Notes: generated from the sequence alone by a model not told the origin. 64,000 bases of DNA from Pseudomonadales bacterium (GCA_022819645.1 JAJEGU010000035.1:1-64000), one strand, 5' to 3'; positions 50,443 to 59,587 are shown, numbered from the stretch's first letter. Made by a program: numbers and translations.

Positions 50443-50584
50443 AGATTGGATTGTTCTGCCCTCCCGACTCGTCCTGGGCTTGGGCGGCCAGGAACGGCAG
50501 TAGCGACAAAATCGCCAGGGCGGAAGCACGGCGGATCGATGCCAGAGAGAAAGACGGAACGGGCGCGAGAACGGTGTATTGCAT
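50443..50584 (-). pseudogene. TonB-dependent receptor leader remnant
   Basis: A minus-strand frame opens with a good signal peptide, MQYTVLAPVPSFSL then RRASALAILSLLPFLAAQA, cleaved near AQA-QD, followed by DESGGQNN. This is the usual beginning of a TonB-dependent receptor. After about 45 codons it runs into the hairpin cluster and stops at 50378. The plug and barrel are missing, so most of the gene has been deleted. Assignment rests on the leader style only. Confidence 0.5.
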
Positions 50585-50718
50585 GGGAAATCCCTTTCAG
50601 GGCCAAGGATTGTTTTCTGGTCATGAACCCTTTATCCGCACATGTATTCCATGATTTAGAGAATACAATATGTAATTTTCAATCAGGGCGTGTTAACACG
50701 TCCTAATCTCACAACAGA

Positions 50719-51624
50719 ATGCTACTGAATCGATTCAATGCTCTCTTTCCGCTTTGGGCGGTGCTGCTATCCGCTGTCGCGTTCTTCGCGCATCGGCAGT
50801 TCGCGGCGCTGGAAGGGGCGATCGTTCCGCTGCTGGCCCTGGTCATGTTCATGATGGGGCTGACCTTGTCGCGGGCCGATCTTGCGCGCATCGCGCACAA
50901 GCCCGTACCGGTGTTCATCGGTGTCCTGCTGCAATTTCTGCTGATGCCGCTGGCGGCATTCGCGCTGGCGAATCTGCTGCGGCTGTCGCCGCAATTGACC
51001 GCGGGGCTGGTACTCGTGGGTTGCTGTTCGGGCGGCACGGCTTCCAATGTCATCGCCTGGCTGGCCCGGGGCGACGTGGCGCTTTCGATCAGCATGACGC
51101 TGGCTTCCTCGCTGATCGGGGTGGTCGCGACGCCCTTGCTTGTGTCGTTCTATCTTTCGCAAACGGTTGCGGTCGATACCCTGGGGCTGTTGCTCAGCAT
51201 CTTGCAGATGGTGTTGCTGCCGGTGCTGCTCGGCGGAATCTGCAATCATTTCGCGCCGGGGCCGATTCGGCGCATCGAGTTCATTTTGCCCAGTCTGGCG
51301 ATCGTTGCGATCCTGCTCATCATCGCCATCGTGGTGGCGCTCAATGCCGGCAGTTTGCTCCAGATCGGGTTGCTTGCCGCGGTTGCGGTCGTCCTGCACA
51401 ATCTGCTGGGACTGAGCGGCGGCTACTGGTGCAGCCGCCTGCTGGGCCTGGACCGGAAACAGAGCCGCACCATCGCCATTGAAGTGGGCATGCAGAACTC
51501 GGGCCTCGGGGTAGCCCTGGCCTTGCAGTTCTTTTCCGCCAGCGCGGCGCTGCCGGGCGCGTTGTTCAGCGTCTGGCACAACATTAGCGGCTCGGTCCTG
51601 GCGTCGAAATGGGGCAAGCGATGA
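50719..51624 (+). CDS. bile acid:sodium symporter family transporter
   Basis: 301 residues with nine to ten hydrophobic segments. BASS-family signatures are [18 protein letters not shown], then [24 protein letters not shown] (sodium-binding region) and [17 protein letters not shown]. Family members import bile acids, pantoate, pyruvate or other organic acids with sodium. Its stop overlaps the start of the acyl-CoA ligase gene (ATGA), which suggests that the imported carboxylate is activated to a CoA thioester. Confidence 0.92.
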   Translation: MLLNRFNALFPLWAVLLSAVAFFAHRQFAALEGAIVPLLALVMFMMGLTLSRADLARIAHKPVPVFIGVLLQFLLMPLAAFALANLLRLSPQLTAGLVLVGCCSGGTASNVIAWLARGDVALSISMTLASSLIGVVATPLLVSFYLSQTVAVDTLGLLLSILQMVLLPVLLGGICNHFAPGPIRRIEFILPSLAIVAILLIIAIVVALNAGSLLQIGLLAAVAVVLHNLLGLSGGYWCSRLLGLDRKQSRTIAIEVGMQNSGLGVALALQFFSASAALPGALFSVWHNISGSVLASKWGKR

Positions 51625-53315
51625 GCGAATCGATCAGTTACGCCAGCGGCGCGAGCGAGCGGCCCCTGCTCGGCGTGACGATTCCGCACTTTTTCGATCG
51701 CGTAGTCGCCGAACATGGCGGCCGCGAAGCCCTGGTCAGCGTACATCAGGACATACGCCTGACTTACTCGCAACTCGCCGAGCGCGTGAACGAACTGGCC
51801 CGCGCCTTCATCGCCTCGGGCTTCGCCAGGGGCGACCGGGTCGGCATCTGGTCGCCGAACAATGTCGAATGGACTCTGGTTCAATACGCCACGGCGAAGG
51901 CCGGACTGATCCTTGTCAACATCAATCCCGCCTACCGTGTGCATGAACTGGCCTACGTGCTTGAACAGTCCGGCTGCAAAGGGCTGGTGATCCAGAATCG
52001 CTTCAAGACTTCGGACTACGTCGCCATGCTCGGCGAAGTTTGCCCTGAACTGGAAAGCGCGGCGCCGGGCGCCTTGCGTTCGGCGAAATTTCCCGAACTC
52101 GGCACGATAGTTTCGACGACTGAGCCTGAATCGAACGGAATTTTCGGCTGGCGGGATTTTCTCGCCCTCGCCGGCGGTTGCAGCGGGGAAGATCTCGCGG
52201 CGCGGCAGGCGGAGTTGGATATGGACGATCCGATCAATATCCAGTACACCAGCGGCACGACGGGATTTCCCAAGGGCGCGACGCTGTCGCATCACAATAT
52301 CCTCAACAACGCCCGCTTCGTCGCCGCGATCATGAACTTCAGCGAAGACGACCGGCTCGTGGTGCCGGTACCGCTTTATCATTGCTTCGGCATGGTGATG
52401 GGCAATCTCGGCTGTCTCACTCACGCCGCCTGCGTCATATATCCCGCCGAGAGTTTCGAGCCGGCTTCGGTGTTGCGGACGGTGCAGGAAGAGCGGGCGA
52501 CGGCGCTGTTCGGCGTACCGACGATGTTCATCGCCGAGCTGGCCTTGCCCGACTTCGCCGAGTACGACCTGGGCAGTTTGCGCACCGGCATCATGGCCGG
52601 TTCGCCTTGCCCGGTCGAAACCATGAAACAGGTCAACGAACTGATGCACATGACCGAGGTCGAGATCGCCTACGGCATGACCGAAACGAGCCCGGTGAGT
52701 TTCCAGACCCGGGTCGATTCACCCCTGGACAAGCGCGTCAGCACCGTGGGCCTCGTGCATCCGCATCTCGAGGTCAAGATCATCGATCCCGAATCCGGCG
52801 CCATCCAGCCGACGGGAGTCATGGGCGAGCTATGCACCCGCGGATACTCCGTGATGCTCGGCTACTGGAACGCCGAGGAGGCCACGCGGGCGGCCATCGA
52901 CCGCGACGGCTGGATGCACACCGGCGACACCGCGGTCATGGACGAGGAGGGCTACGTGAACATCGTCGGCCGCATCAAGGACATGATCGTGCGCGGCGGC
53001 GAGAACGTGTATCCCAGGGAAATCGAGGAATACCTGATGACCCACGAGGCCATCGAGGCGGTGCAGGTAACCGGCGTTCCCGACCCGAAATACGGCGAGG
53101 AAATCATCGCCTGGGTGCAACTCAGGGACGGCGCTGTATTGTCAGAAGATAACATCCGTGAGTTCTGCCGCGGCCGCATCGCCCACTTCAAGGTGCCGCG
53201 CTACATCCGCTTCAGCGACGACTTCCCCATGACCGTCACCGGCAAGGTGCAAAAATTCCGCATGCGCGAAACCAGCATCGCCGAACTCGGCCTGAAAGAA
53301 ATCCGCACCGCCTGA
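51621..53315 (+). CDS. AMP-binding acyl-CoA synthetase
   Basis: 564 residues of the ANL superfamily. The P-loop [16 protein letters not shown] lies near residues 208-223, A8 [13 protein letters not shown] and [19 protein letters not shown] lead the C-terminal domain, and the catalytic Lys is in [10 protein letters not shown] near the end. It activates a fatty or other carboxylic acid to acyl-AMP and then acyl-CoA. Coupled to the BASS transporter gene by an ATGA overlap, so it probably processes that transporter's substrate. Confidence 0.93.
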   Translation: MSESISYASGASERPLLGVTIPHFFDRVVAEHGGREALVSVHQDIRLTYSQLAERVNELARAFIASGFARGDRVGIWSPNNVEWTLVQYATAKAGLILVNINPAYRVHELAYVLEQSGCKGLVIQNRFKTSDYVAMLGEVCPELESAAPGALRSAKFPELGTIVSTTEPESNGIFGWRDFLALAGGCSGEDLAARQAELDMDDPINIQYTSGTTGFPKGATLSHHNILNNARFVAAIMNFSEDDRLVVPVPLYHCFGMVMGNLGCLTHAACVIYPAESFEPASVLRTVQEERATALFGVPTMFIAELALPDFAEYDLGSLRTGIMAGSPCPVETMKQVNELMHMTEVEIAYGMTETSPVSFQTRVDSPLDKRVSTVGLVHPHLEVKIIDPESGAIQPTGVMGELCTRGYSVMLGYWNAEEATRAAIDRDGWMHTGDTAVMDEEGYVNIVGRIKDMIVRGGENVYPREIEEYLMTHEAIEAVQVTGVPDPKYGEEIIAWVQLRDGAVLSEDNIREFCRGRIAHFKVPRYIRFSDDFPMTVTGKVQKFRMRETSIAELGLKEIRTA

Positions 53316-53403
53316 GGTCCTTTTTCAGAGATAGGAAAACTCGTTGTCGCAGGCCGTGAAAGAATATAGTATGTACGAAGATGTACACATGCTGGAGGGC
53401 GGA

Positions 53404-53658
53404 ATGACTACCATCAGCAGCCGGGTCTTCATGAATGGGAACAGTCAGGCGGTTCGAATACCCCGCGAGTTCAGGCTTGCAAGTTCGCGCGTGGAAATCA
53501 CCCGCAAGGACAATGGCGATCTGGTGATTCACGCAACTCCGGAAAATCGCGGCGCCGCGCTTCTGGAAACACTTGCTTCCTTTGACGACGATTTCATCGA
53601 TATTCTGGAAGAAGACCGCGCGAACCAGCCGGGACTGCAGGATCGGGAAGATCTATGA
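53404..53658 (+). CDS. vapB: VapB-type antitoxin, AbrB/MazE fold
   Basis: 84 residues from MTTISSRVF. The first ~45 residues form the swapped-hairpin AbrB domain (VFMNGNSQAVRIPREFRL), the usual DNA-binding part of VapB antitoxins. The acidic C-terminus, FDDDFIDILEEDR, would bind the toxin. A longer frame upstream has a Met at 53344 but the start at 53404 fits the family, with ggagggcggaatg in front. The stop overlaps vapC by four bases. Confidence 0.92.
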   Translation: MTTISSRVFMNGNSQAVRIPREFRLASSRVEITRKDNGDLVIHATPENRGAALLETLASFDDDFIDILEEDRANQPGLQDREDL

Positions 53659-54077
53659 GATACATGCTGGATACGAATATTCTGATTTATCTCATGAAGA
53701 ACAAACCCGCGGTCGTCGCCGAACGAGTCAATGCGATCGGCGCGGACGACGAATTGTACATGTCGTTTTTCACCTACGCCGAATTGCTCAAGGGCGCGGA
53801 GCGAAGTACCAGGAAAGTCAAGGTGTTACGCAATCTGGAACAGTTGATCCGTCAGGTGCCGGTACGTTACGCGGTCGATCGGCGGCTTTGCGGGCATTAC
53901 GCGCAACGGTTCACTGAACTGAAGGTGGCGGGTACGCCAATCGGCGCCAACGATTTGTGGATAGCTTGCCACGCATTGGCCGAGGATGCCGTTCTCATAA
54001 CGAACAACACTCGCGAATTTCAGCGCGTTTCGGGTCTCGCGGTCGAGGACTGGAGCGGAAGCCGCGACCGGAATTGA
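53655..54077 (+). CDS. vapC: VapC-type PIN toxin
   Basis: 140 residues of the FitB/VapC type: MRYMLDTNILIYLMKNKP has the first Asp (residue 6), FTYAELLKGAER the Glu, IGANDLWIACHALA the third acid and LITNNTREFQRV the fourth region. It is an endoribonuclease acting on initiator tRNA or similar RNAs, neutralised by the overlapping vapB product. All catalytic acids are present. Confidence 0.93.
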   Translation: MRYMLDTNILIYLMKNKPAVVAERVNAIGADDELYMSFFTYAELLKGAERSTRKVKVLRNLEQLIRQVPVRYAVDRRLCGHYAQRFTELKVAGTPIGANDLWIACHALAEDAVLITNNTREFQRVSGLAVEDWSGSRDRN

Positions 54078-54369
54078 AGCCTCCAACTCAGGGCAACCGG
54101 AGTGCCACGAGTTGGCCGGGTTGGTTGCGGCGGACGCTGCCGGCTTGCATGAGCAGGTCTCCCATGACCATCTCCGGTGTCACCGGTCTGCGGGGTCTCC
54201 ACGCCTTCCAGCAGGGGATTGTCGGCGATATTGGGCGGCGTTTCGCCGACAGGGATGTCCCACAGCTTTTCGCCGGTGTTCATGTCATAGGCCGCCAGGC
54301 CCATCAACAGCGGCTTGTAGACCGGGAGACCCTGAATATTCGGCAGAAATTCGCGGCCCATGCCCGGCG
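54078..54369 (-). pseudogene. C-terminal remnant of a PQQ-dependent dehydrogenase
   Basis: On the minus strand the frame reads GREFLPNIQGLPVYKPLLMG and AAYDMNTGEKLWDIPVGETP, matching the C-terminal blade of the quinoproteins at 30364 and 32325 (for example AIDMNAGEILWQVPNG). After VETPQTG one base is lost or gained; the other frame continues TPEMVMGDLLMQAGSVRRNQ and ends in a stop at 54078. The 5' side is cut by a half copy of the dispersed repeat at 54370. The gene is thus truncated and frameshifted. Confidence 0.85.
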
Positions 54370-54428
54370 GCCAGGGGCGTGGATGAGAGCGGATTTGCAG
54401 CCGTGAATTCCTACGGCGCAGGCTCCTA
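54370..54428 (-). repeat. dispersed repeat, left-half copy
   Basis: A 59 bp left-half copy on the minus strand (ccaggggcgtggatgagagc ... ggcgcaggctcctag). It provides the TAG stop of dapB (54426-54428) and cuts the PQQ dehydrogenase remnant on its other side. Confidence 0.85.
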
Positions 54429-55235
54429 GTCGGCTGGAGTGAGGACATCGGTCATGGTGTAGAGGCTGGGGGGCTTGCCAGCCAGCCAGCGGGCGGCGCG
54501 GAGGGCGCCGTTGGCAAAGGTGGCGCGGTTGCTGGCCTTGTGGGTGATTTCGAGGCGTTCCCCCGGGCCTGCAAAGATCACGGTATGTTCGCCAACGATA
54601 TCGCCGCCGCGAATGGTGGCGAAGCCGATGGTGTTTCGGTCGCGCTCTCCGCCGATTCCCCGCCGGCCGTAGATGGCGCAGTCCTCGAGACGCTGGCCGC
54701 GTGATTCGGCTACCGCCCGGCCCATGGCGAGCGCGGTGCCCGATGGGGAGTCCTTCTTGTGGCGGTGGTGGGCCTCAATGATTTCCACATCAAAACCTTC
54801 GCCGAAGGCGGCGGTGGCCTGTCTGAGCAATTGCAGGCTCAGATTGACGCCGAGGCTCATGTTGGGGGCATGCAGCACCGGGGCCGCTTCCGCGCAGGCT
54901 GCGAGCAATTCGTGATGTTCCGGGCCAAGACCGGTGGTTCCCACCACGAGCGCCTTGCGGTGCGCGCGGCAGTATTCGGCATGCCCGGCCAGCGCAGCGG
55001 GGCTGGTGAAATCGATCAGCATATCGAAATCCCCGGCGCACCCGCTGAGTGAATCCACAGTTTCCACTCCTGCCTCACGGCCGCTTGCCAGCAGTCCGGC
55101 GTCAAGCCCGAGGGAGGGGTCGCCGGCTTCCACCGTGGCGGCGCCGAGGCGCAATTCCGGCCCGGCGTCCATGACCGCTTCAATCAGGCTCTTGCCCATA
55201 CGGCCCGCCGCGCCAGCGATGGCGATTCTCAACAT
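54426..55235 (-). CDS. dapB: 4-hydroxy-tetrahydrodipicolinate reductase
   Basis: 269 residues, normal for DapB, which reduces 4-hydroxy-tetrahydrodipicolinate in lysine and diaminopimelate synthesis. NAD(P) motif GAAGRMGKSL at residues 8-17; the catalytic loop EAHHRHKKDSPSGTA contains the His and Lys residues. The last codons and stop, LTPAD then TAG, touch the dispersed-repeat half copy, and the protein end looks normal. Confidence 0.97.
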   Translation of the reverse strand: MLRIAIAGAAGRMGKSLIEAVMDAGPELRLGAATVEAGDPSLGLDAGLLASGREAGVETVDSLSGCAGDFDMLIDFTSPAALAGHAEYCRAHRKALVVGTTGLGPEHHELLAACAEAAPVLHAPNMSLGVNLSLQLLRQATAAFGEGFDVEIIEAHHRHKKDSPSGTALAMGRAVAESRGQRLEDCAIYGRRGIGGERDRNTIGFATIRGGDIVGEHTVIFAGPGERLEITHKASNRATFANGALRAARWLAGKPPSLYTMTDVLTPAD

Positions 55236-55593
55236 CTGTCAGTATCCGCGCAACTATTCACCGGACATGCTAACCCCCCGGTACAGCGCGTATCAATGTC
55301 GATGCTCAAAGACATGGCCCGGAATCTCACGAGATTTGGCATCCATACTGATCAGCTCTCCCACTCTTTTGTGATCGGAAAATTACATTACTCAAGTTAG
55401 TGGCCTGATATTTAATACTTTCTAGGATATTCAGGAATTTATCTAGCCAAGATCATGGGTTGATTTTCACGGAAACAGGCGGCAAAATCGGCGCACACAA
55501 GTGAACCCTTGTTTCGTGGGCTTCATTTTCATAACGCCAAAACAATCATAATTTCGGCTATTCGACCTCACCATGGGGCGAGAGCGCTGCCAT
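55236..55593. other. intergenic stretch with probable divergent promoters
   Basis: About 350 bp separate dapB (minus) from the sigma factor gene (plus). The middle part (55370-55480) is distinctly AT-rich compared with the surroundings, so promoters are likely there. I cannot name boxes with confidence, and no gene or strong hairpin is visible. Confidence 0.5.
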
Positions 55594-56094
55594 ATGCCAC
55601 AAGAAAACAACCAGAGCCTGGACTGGGACGATTTACTGCCCGGGCTGTATGACGAAATTTTCGGGCTTGCCTTCAAGATGTGCGACTCCAGGCCCCAGGC
55701 GGAAGACCTGGCCCAGGAGACTTTCCTGCGCGCCTGGCGTTTCCAGCACACCTTGCGCGATACCAGCGCCGTGAAGCAATGGCTGTGCCGAATTCTGCAC
55801 AATGAAAACAATCGCAGGTTCCAGCGGGTCCGCTTCGAGACATACGATCACGAATTGCCCGCCCAGCCCGGCGACCGGAGCTATGAACCGGACCGGCGGG
55901 CAGAATCCCACTTGTTGCAAAGAGCGATAGCAGAGCTTGGCGACAACTATCGCAAACCATTGATGTTGCATATATTCGGCGGCTTGACCGGCAAGGAAAT
56001 CGCTTCCAGGCTAAATCTGAACGATGGCGCGGTCACCACGCGATTGTTCCGGGCCCGGGCGGAGCTCAACCGGAAGTTCGGAACACCGCCGTGA
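55594..56094 (+). CDS. RNA polymerase sigma factor, sigma-70/ECF family
   Basis: 166 residues from MPQENNQSL (a Met seven codons earlier is possible). Region 2 is seen in LYDEIFGLAFKMCDSRPQAEDLAQETFLRAWRF (the DLAQETFLRAW signature), and region 4 in AIAELGDNYRKPLMLHIFGG followed by TGKEIASRLNLNDGAVTTRL. It would direct polymerase to a small regulon. No anti-sigma gene is adjacent; the stop overlaps the GTG start of comF (GTGA). Confidence 0.92.
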   Translation: MPQENNQSLDWDDLLPGLYDEIFGLAFKMCDSRPQAEDLAQETFLRAWRFQHTLRDTSAVKQWLCRILHNENNRRFQRVRFETYDHELPAQPGDRSYEPDRRAESHLLQRAIAELGDNYRKPLMLHIFGGLTGKEIASRLNLNDGAVTTRLFRARAELNRKFGTPP

Positions 56095-56819
56095 AATTCG
56101 CTCTGGCGCAGCTGTTACGCCGGACACGGGCCTGGCTACCCGCACTTTGCCTGGTTTGCCGGCGGACGGTGCATCGGGAGTACAGCCTGTGCCGGCAATG
56201 TGAAGCCGATTTGCCCTGGCTCGACGCGGTCTGCCCGCGCTGTGGGGAACAAGCCGATGGCACGGCGTCCGGCCCCTGTTCACGCTGCAAGCTTGAACCG
56301 CCGGATTTCGACTCCTGCTTCGCCCCCCTTGCCTACCGTTCCCCGGTGGACAAGCTGATTCTTGGCTACAAGTTCAGCGGTGATTTTGCCGGCGGCTATG
56401 CCTTGTCGCGGATTCTGGCCCGGATCATGACCCGGCGCTGGAGCGAAGGCCGACGACCCGACCTGCTGCTGCCGGCGCCGCTGCATGTGGCAAGGTTGCG
56501 GCAGCGAGGCTTCAATCAGGCTCTCGAAATCGCCAGAACGATTGCCGCGGTCAATGAAATCCCGCTGGAAGCCAGGGCCCTGCGCAAATCGAGAGCAACG
56601 CCGCCGCAAACGGAAATGTCCGACGCCGGACAGCGCGGCGCAAATCTCCGGGGGGCTTTCGAGATGGCGGATGCGAAAACGCTCCACGGCGTCCGGCGCG
56701 TGACCCTCGTTGACGACGTGGTGACCACAATGAGTACGGCAAACGAACTCAGCCGCCTGCTCAGGAAAGCGGGTATTGCCGAAGTGGAAGTCTGCTGTCT
56801 GGCCCGGGCGGTGCTGTGA
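56091..56819 (+). CDS. comF: ComF family protein
   Basis: 242 residues with a zinc-finger N-terminus (CLVCRR, CRQC, CPRCGE, CSRCK) and a C-terminal phosphoribosyltransferase fold with VTLVDDVVTTMSTANELS as the PRPP loop. ComF is needed for DNA uptake in competent bacteria and for single-strand handling after import. The start is GTG, overlapping the sigma factor stop, so both are co-translated; this linkage is not the usual context. Confidence 0.93.
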   Translation: MKFALAQLLRRTRAWLPALCLVCRRTVHREYSLCRQCEADLPWLDAVCPRCGEQADGTASGPCSRCKLEPPDFDSCFAPLAYRSPVDKLILGYKFSGDFAGGYALSRILARIMTRRWSEGRRPDLLLPAPLHVARLRQRGFNQALEIARTIAAVNEIPLEARALRKSRATPPQTEMSDAGQRGANLRGAFEMADAKTLHGVRRVTLVDDVVTTMSTANELSRLLRKAGIAEVEVCCLARAVL

Positions 56820-56824
56820 ATTCC

Positions 56825-56865
56825 CGGGGCGTGGATGAGAGCGGATTTGCAGCCGTGAATCCCTA
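56825..56865 (-). repeat. dispersed repeat, left-half copy, end-deleted
   Basis: About 41 bp on the minus strand match the left half (ggcgtggatgagagcgg to gccgtgaat), but the terminal stem tcctacggcgcaggc is missing and the sequence jumps to ccctag. The TAG is the stop codon of the receptor remnant gene at 56863. Confidence 0.75.
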
Positions 56866-57720
56866 GAACTGATACTTGATGCGGCCGTAGGCCACGCGGC
56901 CGTTCTGGTCGAGAATGCGGGTGGCGGAATTGAGGATTTGCATGGTCTTGCGATCAAACAGGTTCTGGATACCAAAGGAGATCACCGCCCGGTCATCGGA
57001 CCCGGCCGCCATGCGATAGCCGTACTCAAGATCCACCGTGGTGATGTTGTCCACCAGATCATTGATCTCTTCCATGCCGAGTTCGGACAGGTCGCGGGAA
57101 GAGTCAAAATAACGCGTGATCGCGCTGGCGGTATGATTGCCGAATTCCCAGCTCAGTTTCAGGTTGCTGCGCAGCTTGGGGCTGGTGAGATTTTGCACCG
57201 GCAGATTGCTGTTGACGGCATCGAGCAGGTTTTCGTCGAGAAGGCCTTCGGTATTGTAGAAATCCTGCAGATAGCTGGCCCGGGTACTGAGGGTGAACAG
57301 GCCGAAGCGGCTGGTGTTCCAGGCGTAGGCTGCGCCCACATCAAAGCCGCTGCTGCGCAGGTTGGGCTCGGGCAGGGAATTTTGCAGCGGCGTCACGTCG
57401 AACTGGCTTTGCCAGACATTGGCGTCGAGCTTGAGCCCGTCGATGGGAGTGGTTTGCAGGCCAAGGCTGTAGTTGAGCGCGTCTTCCACCAGACCATTAC
57501 GCAAATCTCCGGGCTCGGCGGTGCGCGCGATCTTGATCAGGGAGCCGGCCTCAACGGCTGTTCCGGCCGGAGCAATGCTGAAACTGACCAGGGCGCGCTC
57601 GGAATCCGCCGCTGCGCCGGCATTTTCCTGCGCCTGGGCGGACCAAACCGGCAATAGCGCACAAACCGCCATTGCCCGCAGCATTACCCTGGCCGACCCT
57701 TGATTCAGTTTTTGCTTCAC
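56863..57720 (-). pseudogene. TonB-dependent receptor, internally deleted; C-terminal barrel kept
   Basis: 285 residues from a GTG start with an aggaaaa ribosome binding site. A normal leader (LRAMAVCALLPVWSAQAQ) is followed almost at once by the C-terminal part of a TonB-dependent receptor barrel: LKLDANVWQSQFDVTPLQ, alternating beta strands, SFGIQNLFDRKTMQIL and the terminal aromatic RIKYQF. The plug domain and most of the barrel (about 600 residues) are missing, yet the frame is intact. It may be a tiny outer membrane protein or an in-frame deletion remnant. Confidence 0.75.
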
Positions 57721-57838
57721 TTTTCCTGCTTCGCTTATGCCCCACCCAAGGCACCGCTGGCGCGGCACTGCGCCCACTTCCCTATCTGGCCACAAGCCGA
57801 AACAGTTTGCAAGCGCTATTTCGCGTATTTTGTCGCCT

Positions 57839-57990
57839 GGGAGCCTGCACCGCAGGAATTCGCGAAAGCGAAAATTCGCTATCGGCGCGCCCCTGGCTGG
57901 TCGGTTGAGGCGAATTGCAACGAAATCGAGCGGCCAGGGACGTGGATGAGGGCGGATTTGCAGCTGTGAATTTCTACGGAGCAGGCTCTT
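57839..57990 (-). repeat. dispersed ~160 bp structured repeat, full copy 4, partly deleted
   Basis: A 152 bp copy on the minus strand. The apical hairpin is shortened (gaattgcaac where others have gaatattggtggatattcaac). The outer stem carries several mismatches, so the copy is decaying. It lies directly behind folK, whose final codons and TAG stop (57974-57976) are inside it. Confidence 0.85.
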
Positions 57991-58483
57991 GGGACACAAC
58001 AGCGGCAAGCAGCAGGGATACCGTCCGTGACTGGCCCGGGGGTATCCAGTCCGGCGCCAGTTCCGCCAGGGGGGCGAGTACGAAAGCGCGCCGGGCAAAG
58101 CGCGGGTGGGGCAGTTGCAGGCTGGGGGAAGATGCACTGCGAGAGCCCCAGCAGATCAGGTCGAGATCGAGCGTCCGCGGCGTGTTGGCCACGGCGCTGC
58201 GGCGGCGGTCGAATTGCGCCTCGATGCTCAGCAATTCCGCGAACAGCGCCTGGGGTGTCATATGCTCACAGGGCCACAGAGCCGCCACGGCATTGACGAA
58301 GTCCGGTGCGCCGGGAGGGCAGTCAACAGGTTTGCTCGGGTGCAGGGAAGAAAAGCGCGGCGGCGTCTCGCTGAGCCGGCACAGGGCCGTCATGGCCCGG
58401 CGCAGCAATTGTTCAGGCGAGCCGAAACGCCCGGGCAGATTCGAACCGAGGGCGACAATCGCCGCACGATCAAATTCGCTCAC
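57974..58483 (-). CDS. folK: 2-amino-4-hydroxy-6-hydroxymethyldihydropteridine diphosphokinase
   Basis: 169 residues. FolK motifs are [12 protein letters not shown] at the N-terminus, [12 protein letters not shown] in the middle, [11 protein letters not shown] and [23 protein letters not shown] near the end. It pyrophosphorylates the pterin in folate synthesis. The start is GTG, overlapping the hemE stop (GTGA). The final residues SQEPAP and the stop codon are encoded by the dispersed repeat, which has replaced the original C-terminal tail. Confidence 0.96.
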   Translation of the reverse strand: MSEFDRAAIVALGSNLPGRFGSPEQLLRRAMTALCRLSETPPRFSSLHPSKPVDCPPGAPDFVNAVAALWPCEHMTPQALFAELLSIEAQFDRRRSAVANTPRTLDLDLICWGSRSASSPSLQLPHPRFARRAFVLAPLAELAPDWIPPGQSRTVSLLLAAVVSQEPAP

Positions 58484-59553
58484 CCGTCAACCTGATTCGA
58501 AGAGCAAGCCGAGCATTCGTGCACCGCGTCCACGAATGCCGCCACGTGCTCCGGGTTTACTTCCGGGGTAATGCCGTGGCCCAGATTGAAAACATGGCCG
58601 GGGCCGGGGCCGAAGGCGGCCAGAATCGAAGCCACTTCCCGGCGAATCACCCCGGGCGAGGCATAGAGCACCGATGGGTCCATGTTGCCCTGCAGGGCAA
58701 CCTGCCCGCCGATGCGTGAGCGCGCCTGGCCGATATCCACCGACCAGTCCAGCCCCACGCCCTGGCAGCCGGTGGCGGCGATTTGCTCCAGCCACAGCCC
58801 GCCCTGCTTGGTGAAAAGTATGCAGGGCACCGGGCGGCCCTCGTGTTCCCGGATCAAGCCGGCGACGATTCGCCGCATGTACGCCAGGGAGAACTCCAGA
58901 TAGGCGGGAGTCGACAGAATGCCGCCCCAGGTATCGAAGATCTGCACCGCCTGGGCGCCGGCGCGGATCTGGGCGTTGAGATAGTCCGCCACGGCGCCGG
59001 CAAGCTTGCCGAGCAGCAGATGTCCGGCTTCGGGATGGTCGTAGATGAATTGCTTGGCGCGGCGGAAATCCTTGCTGCCGCTGCCTTCGATCATGTAGGT
59101 GGCGAGCGTCCAGGGGCTGCCGGAAAAGCCGATCAATGGCACCCGGCCGCCAAGTTCGCGCCGGATCAGCGAGCAGGCGTCCATTACATAGGACAAATCG
59201 CGTTCCGGGTCGAGTCTGGGCAGGGCCTCCACATCTCCGGGGCTGCGGATCGTCTTGCGAAAACGGGGGCCCTCGCCTTCGCTGAAGTACAGCCCCTGCC
59301 CCATGGCGTCGGGGATGGTGAGAATGTCGGAGAACAGGATGGCCGCGTCGAAGTCGTAGCGGGCCAGCGGCTGCAGGGTCACCTCGCAGGCGAGTTGCGG
59401 ATTCTGGCACAGGCTCATGAAATCGCCGGCGCGTTTGCGCGTGGCCCGGTATTCGGGCAGGTAACGACCCGCCTGGCGCATCATCCACACCGGGGTAATG
59501 TCCACCGGCTCGCGGTTCAACGCCCGCAGAAAGCGGTCATTTTTCAGCTTCAT
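58480..59553 (-). CDS. hemE: uroporphyrinogen decarboxylase
   Basis: 357 residues, as expected. [15 protein letters not shown] carries the substrate-binding Arg residues, [12 protein letters not shown] contains the catalytic Asp, and [12 protein letters not shown] and [18 protein letters not shown] are family signatures. It decarboxylates uroporphyrinogen III to coproporphyrinogen III in haem synthesis. The start at MKLKNDRF follows a lysine-rich consensus leader. It is downstream of the DamX-like gene, the standard gammaproteobacterial order. Confidence 0.97.
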   Translation of the reverse strand: MKLKNDRFLRALNREPVDITPVWMMRQAGRYLPEYRATRKRAGDFMSLCQNPQLACEVTLQPLARYDFDAAILFSDILTIPDAMGQGLYFSEGEGPRFRKTIRSPGDVEALPRLDPERDLSYVMDACSLIRRELGGRVPLIGFSGSPWTLATYMIEGSGSKDFRRAKQFIYDHPEAGHLLLGKLAGAVADYLNAQIRAGAQAVQIFDTWGGILSTPAYLEFSLAYMRRIVAGLIREHEGRPVPCILFTKQGGLWLEQIAATGCQGVGLDWSVDIGQARSRIGGQVALQGNMDPSVLYASPGVIRREVASILAAFGPGPGHVFNLGHGITPEVNPEHVAAFVDAVHECSACSSNQVDG

Positions 59554-59587
59554 GGATTGGATTCCCTGGGAGCCTGCGCATGAACCG

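Larger units (their letters stand above)
50259..50718. other. 460 bp gene-poor stretch with hairpins and a receptor remnant
   Basis: It contains a 7 bp hairpin (gccggga/tcccggc, 50268-50290), a cluster of three REP-like hairpins (50378-50442), a minus-strand leader-peptide remnant, a palindrome cgtgttaacacg near 50690 and the promoter region for the symporter gene at 50719. No other gene is visible. Confidence 0.6.
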
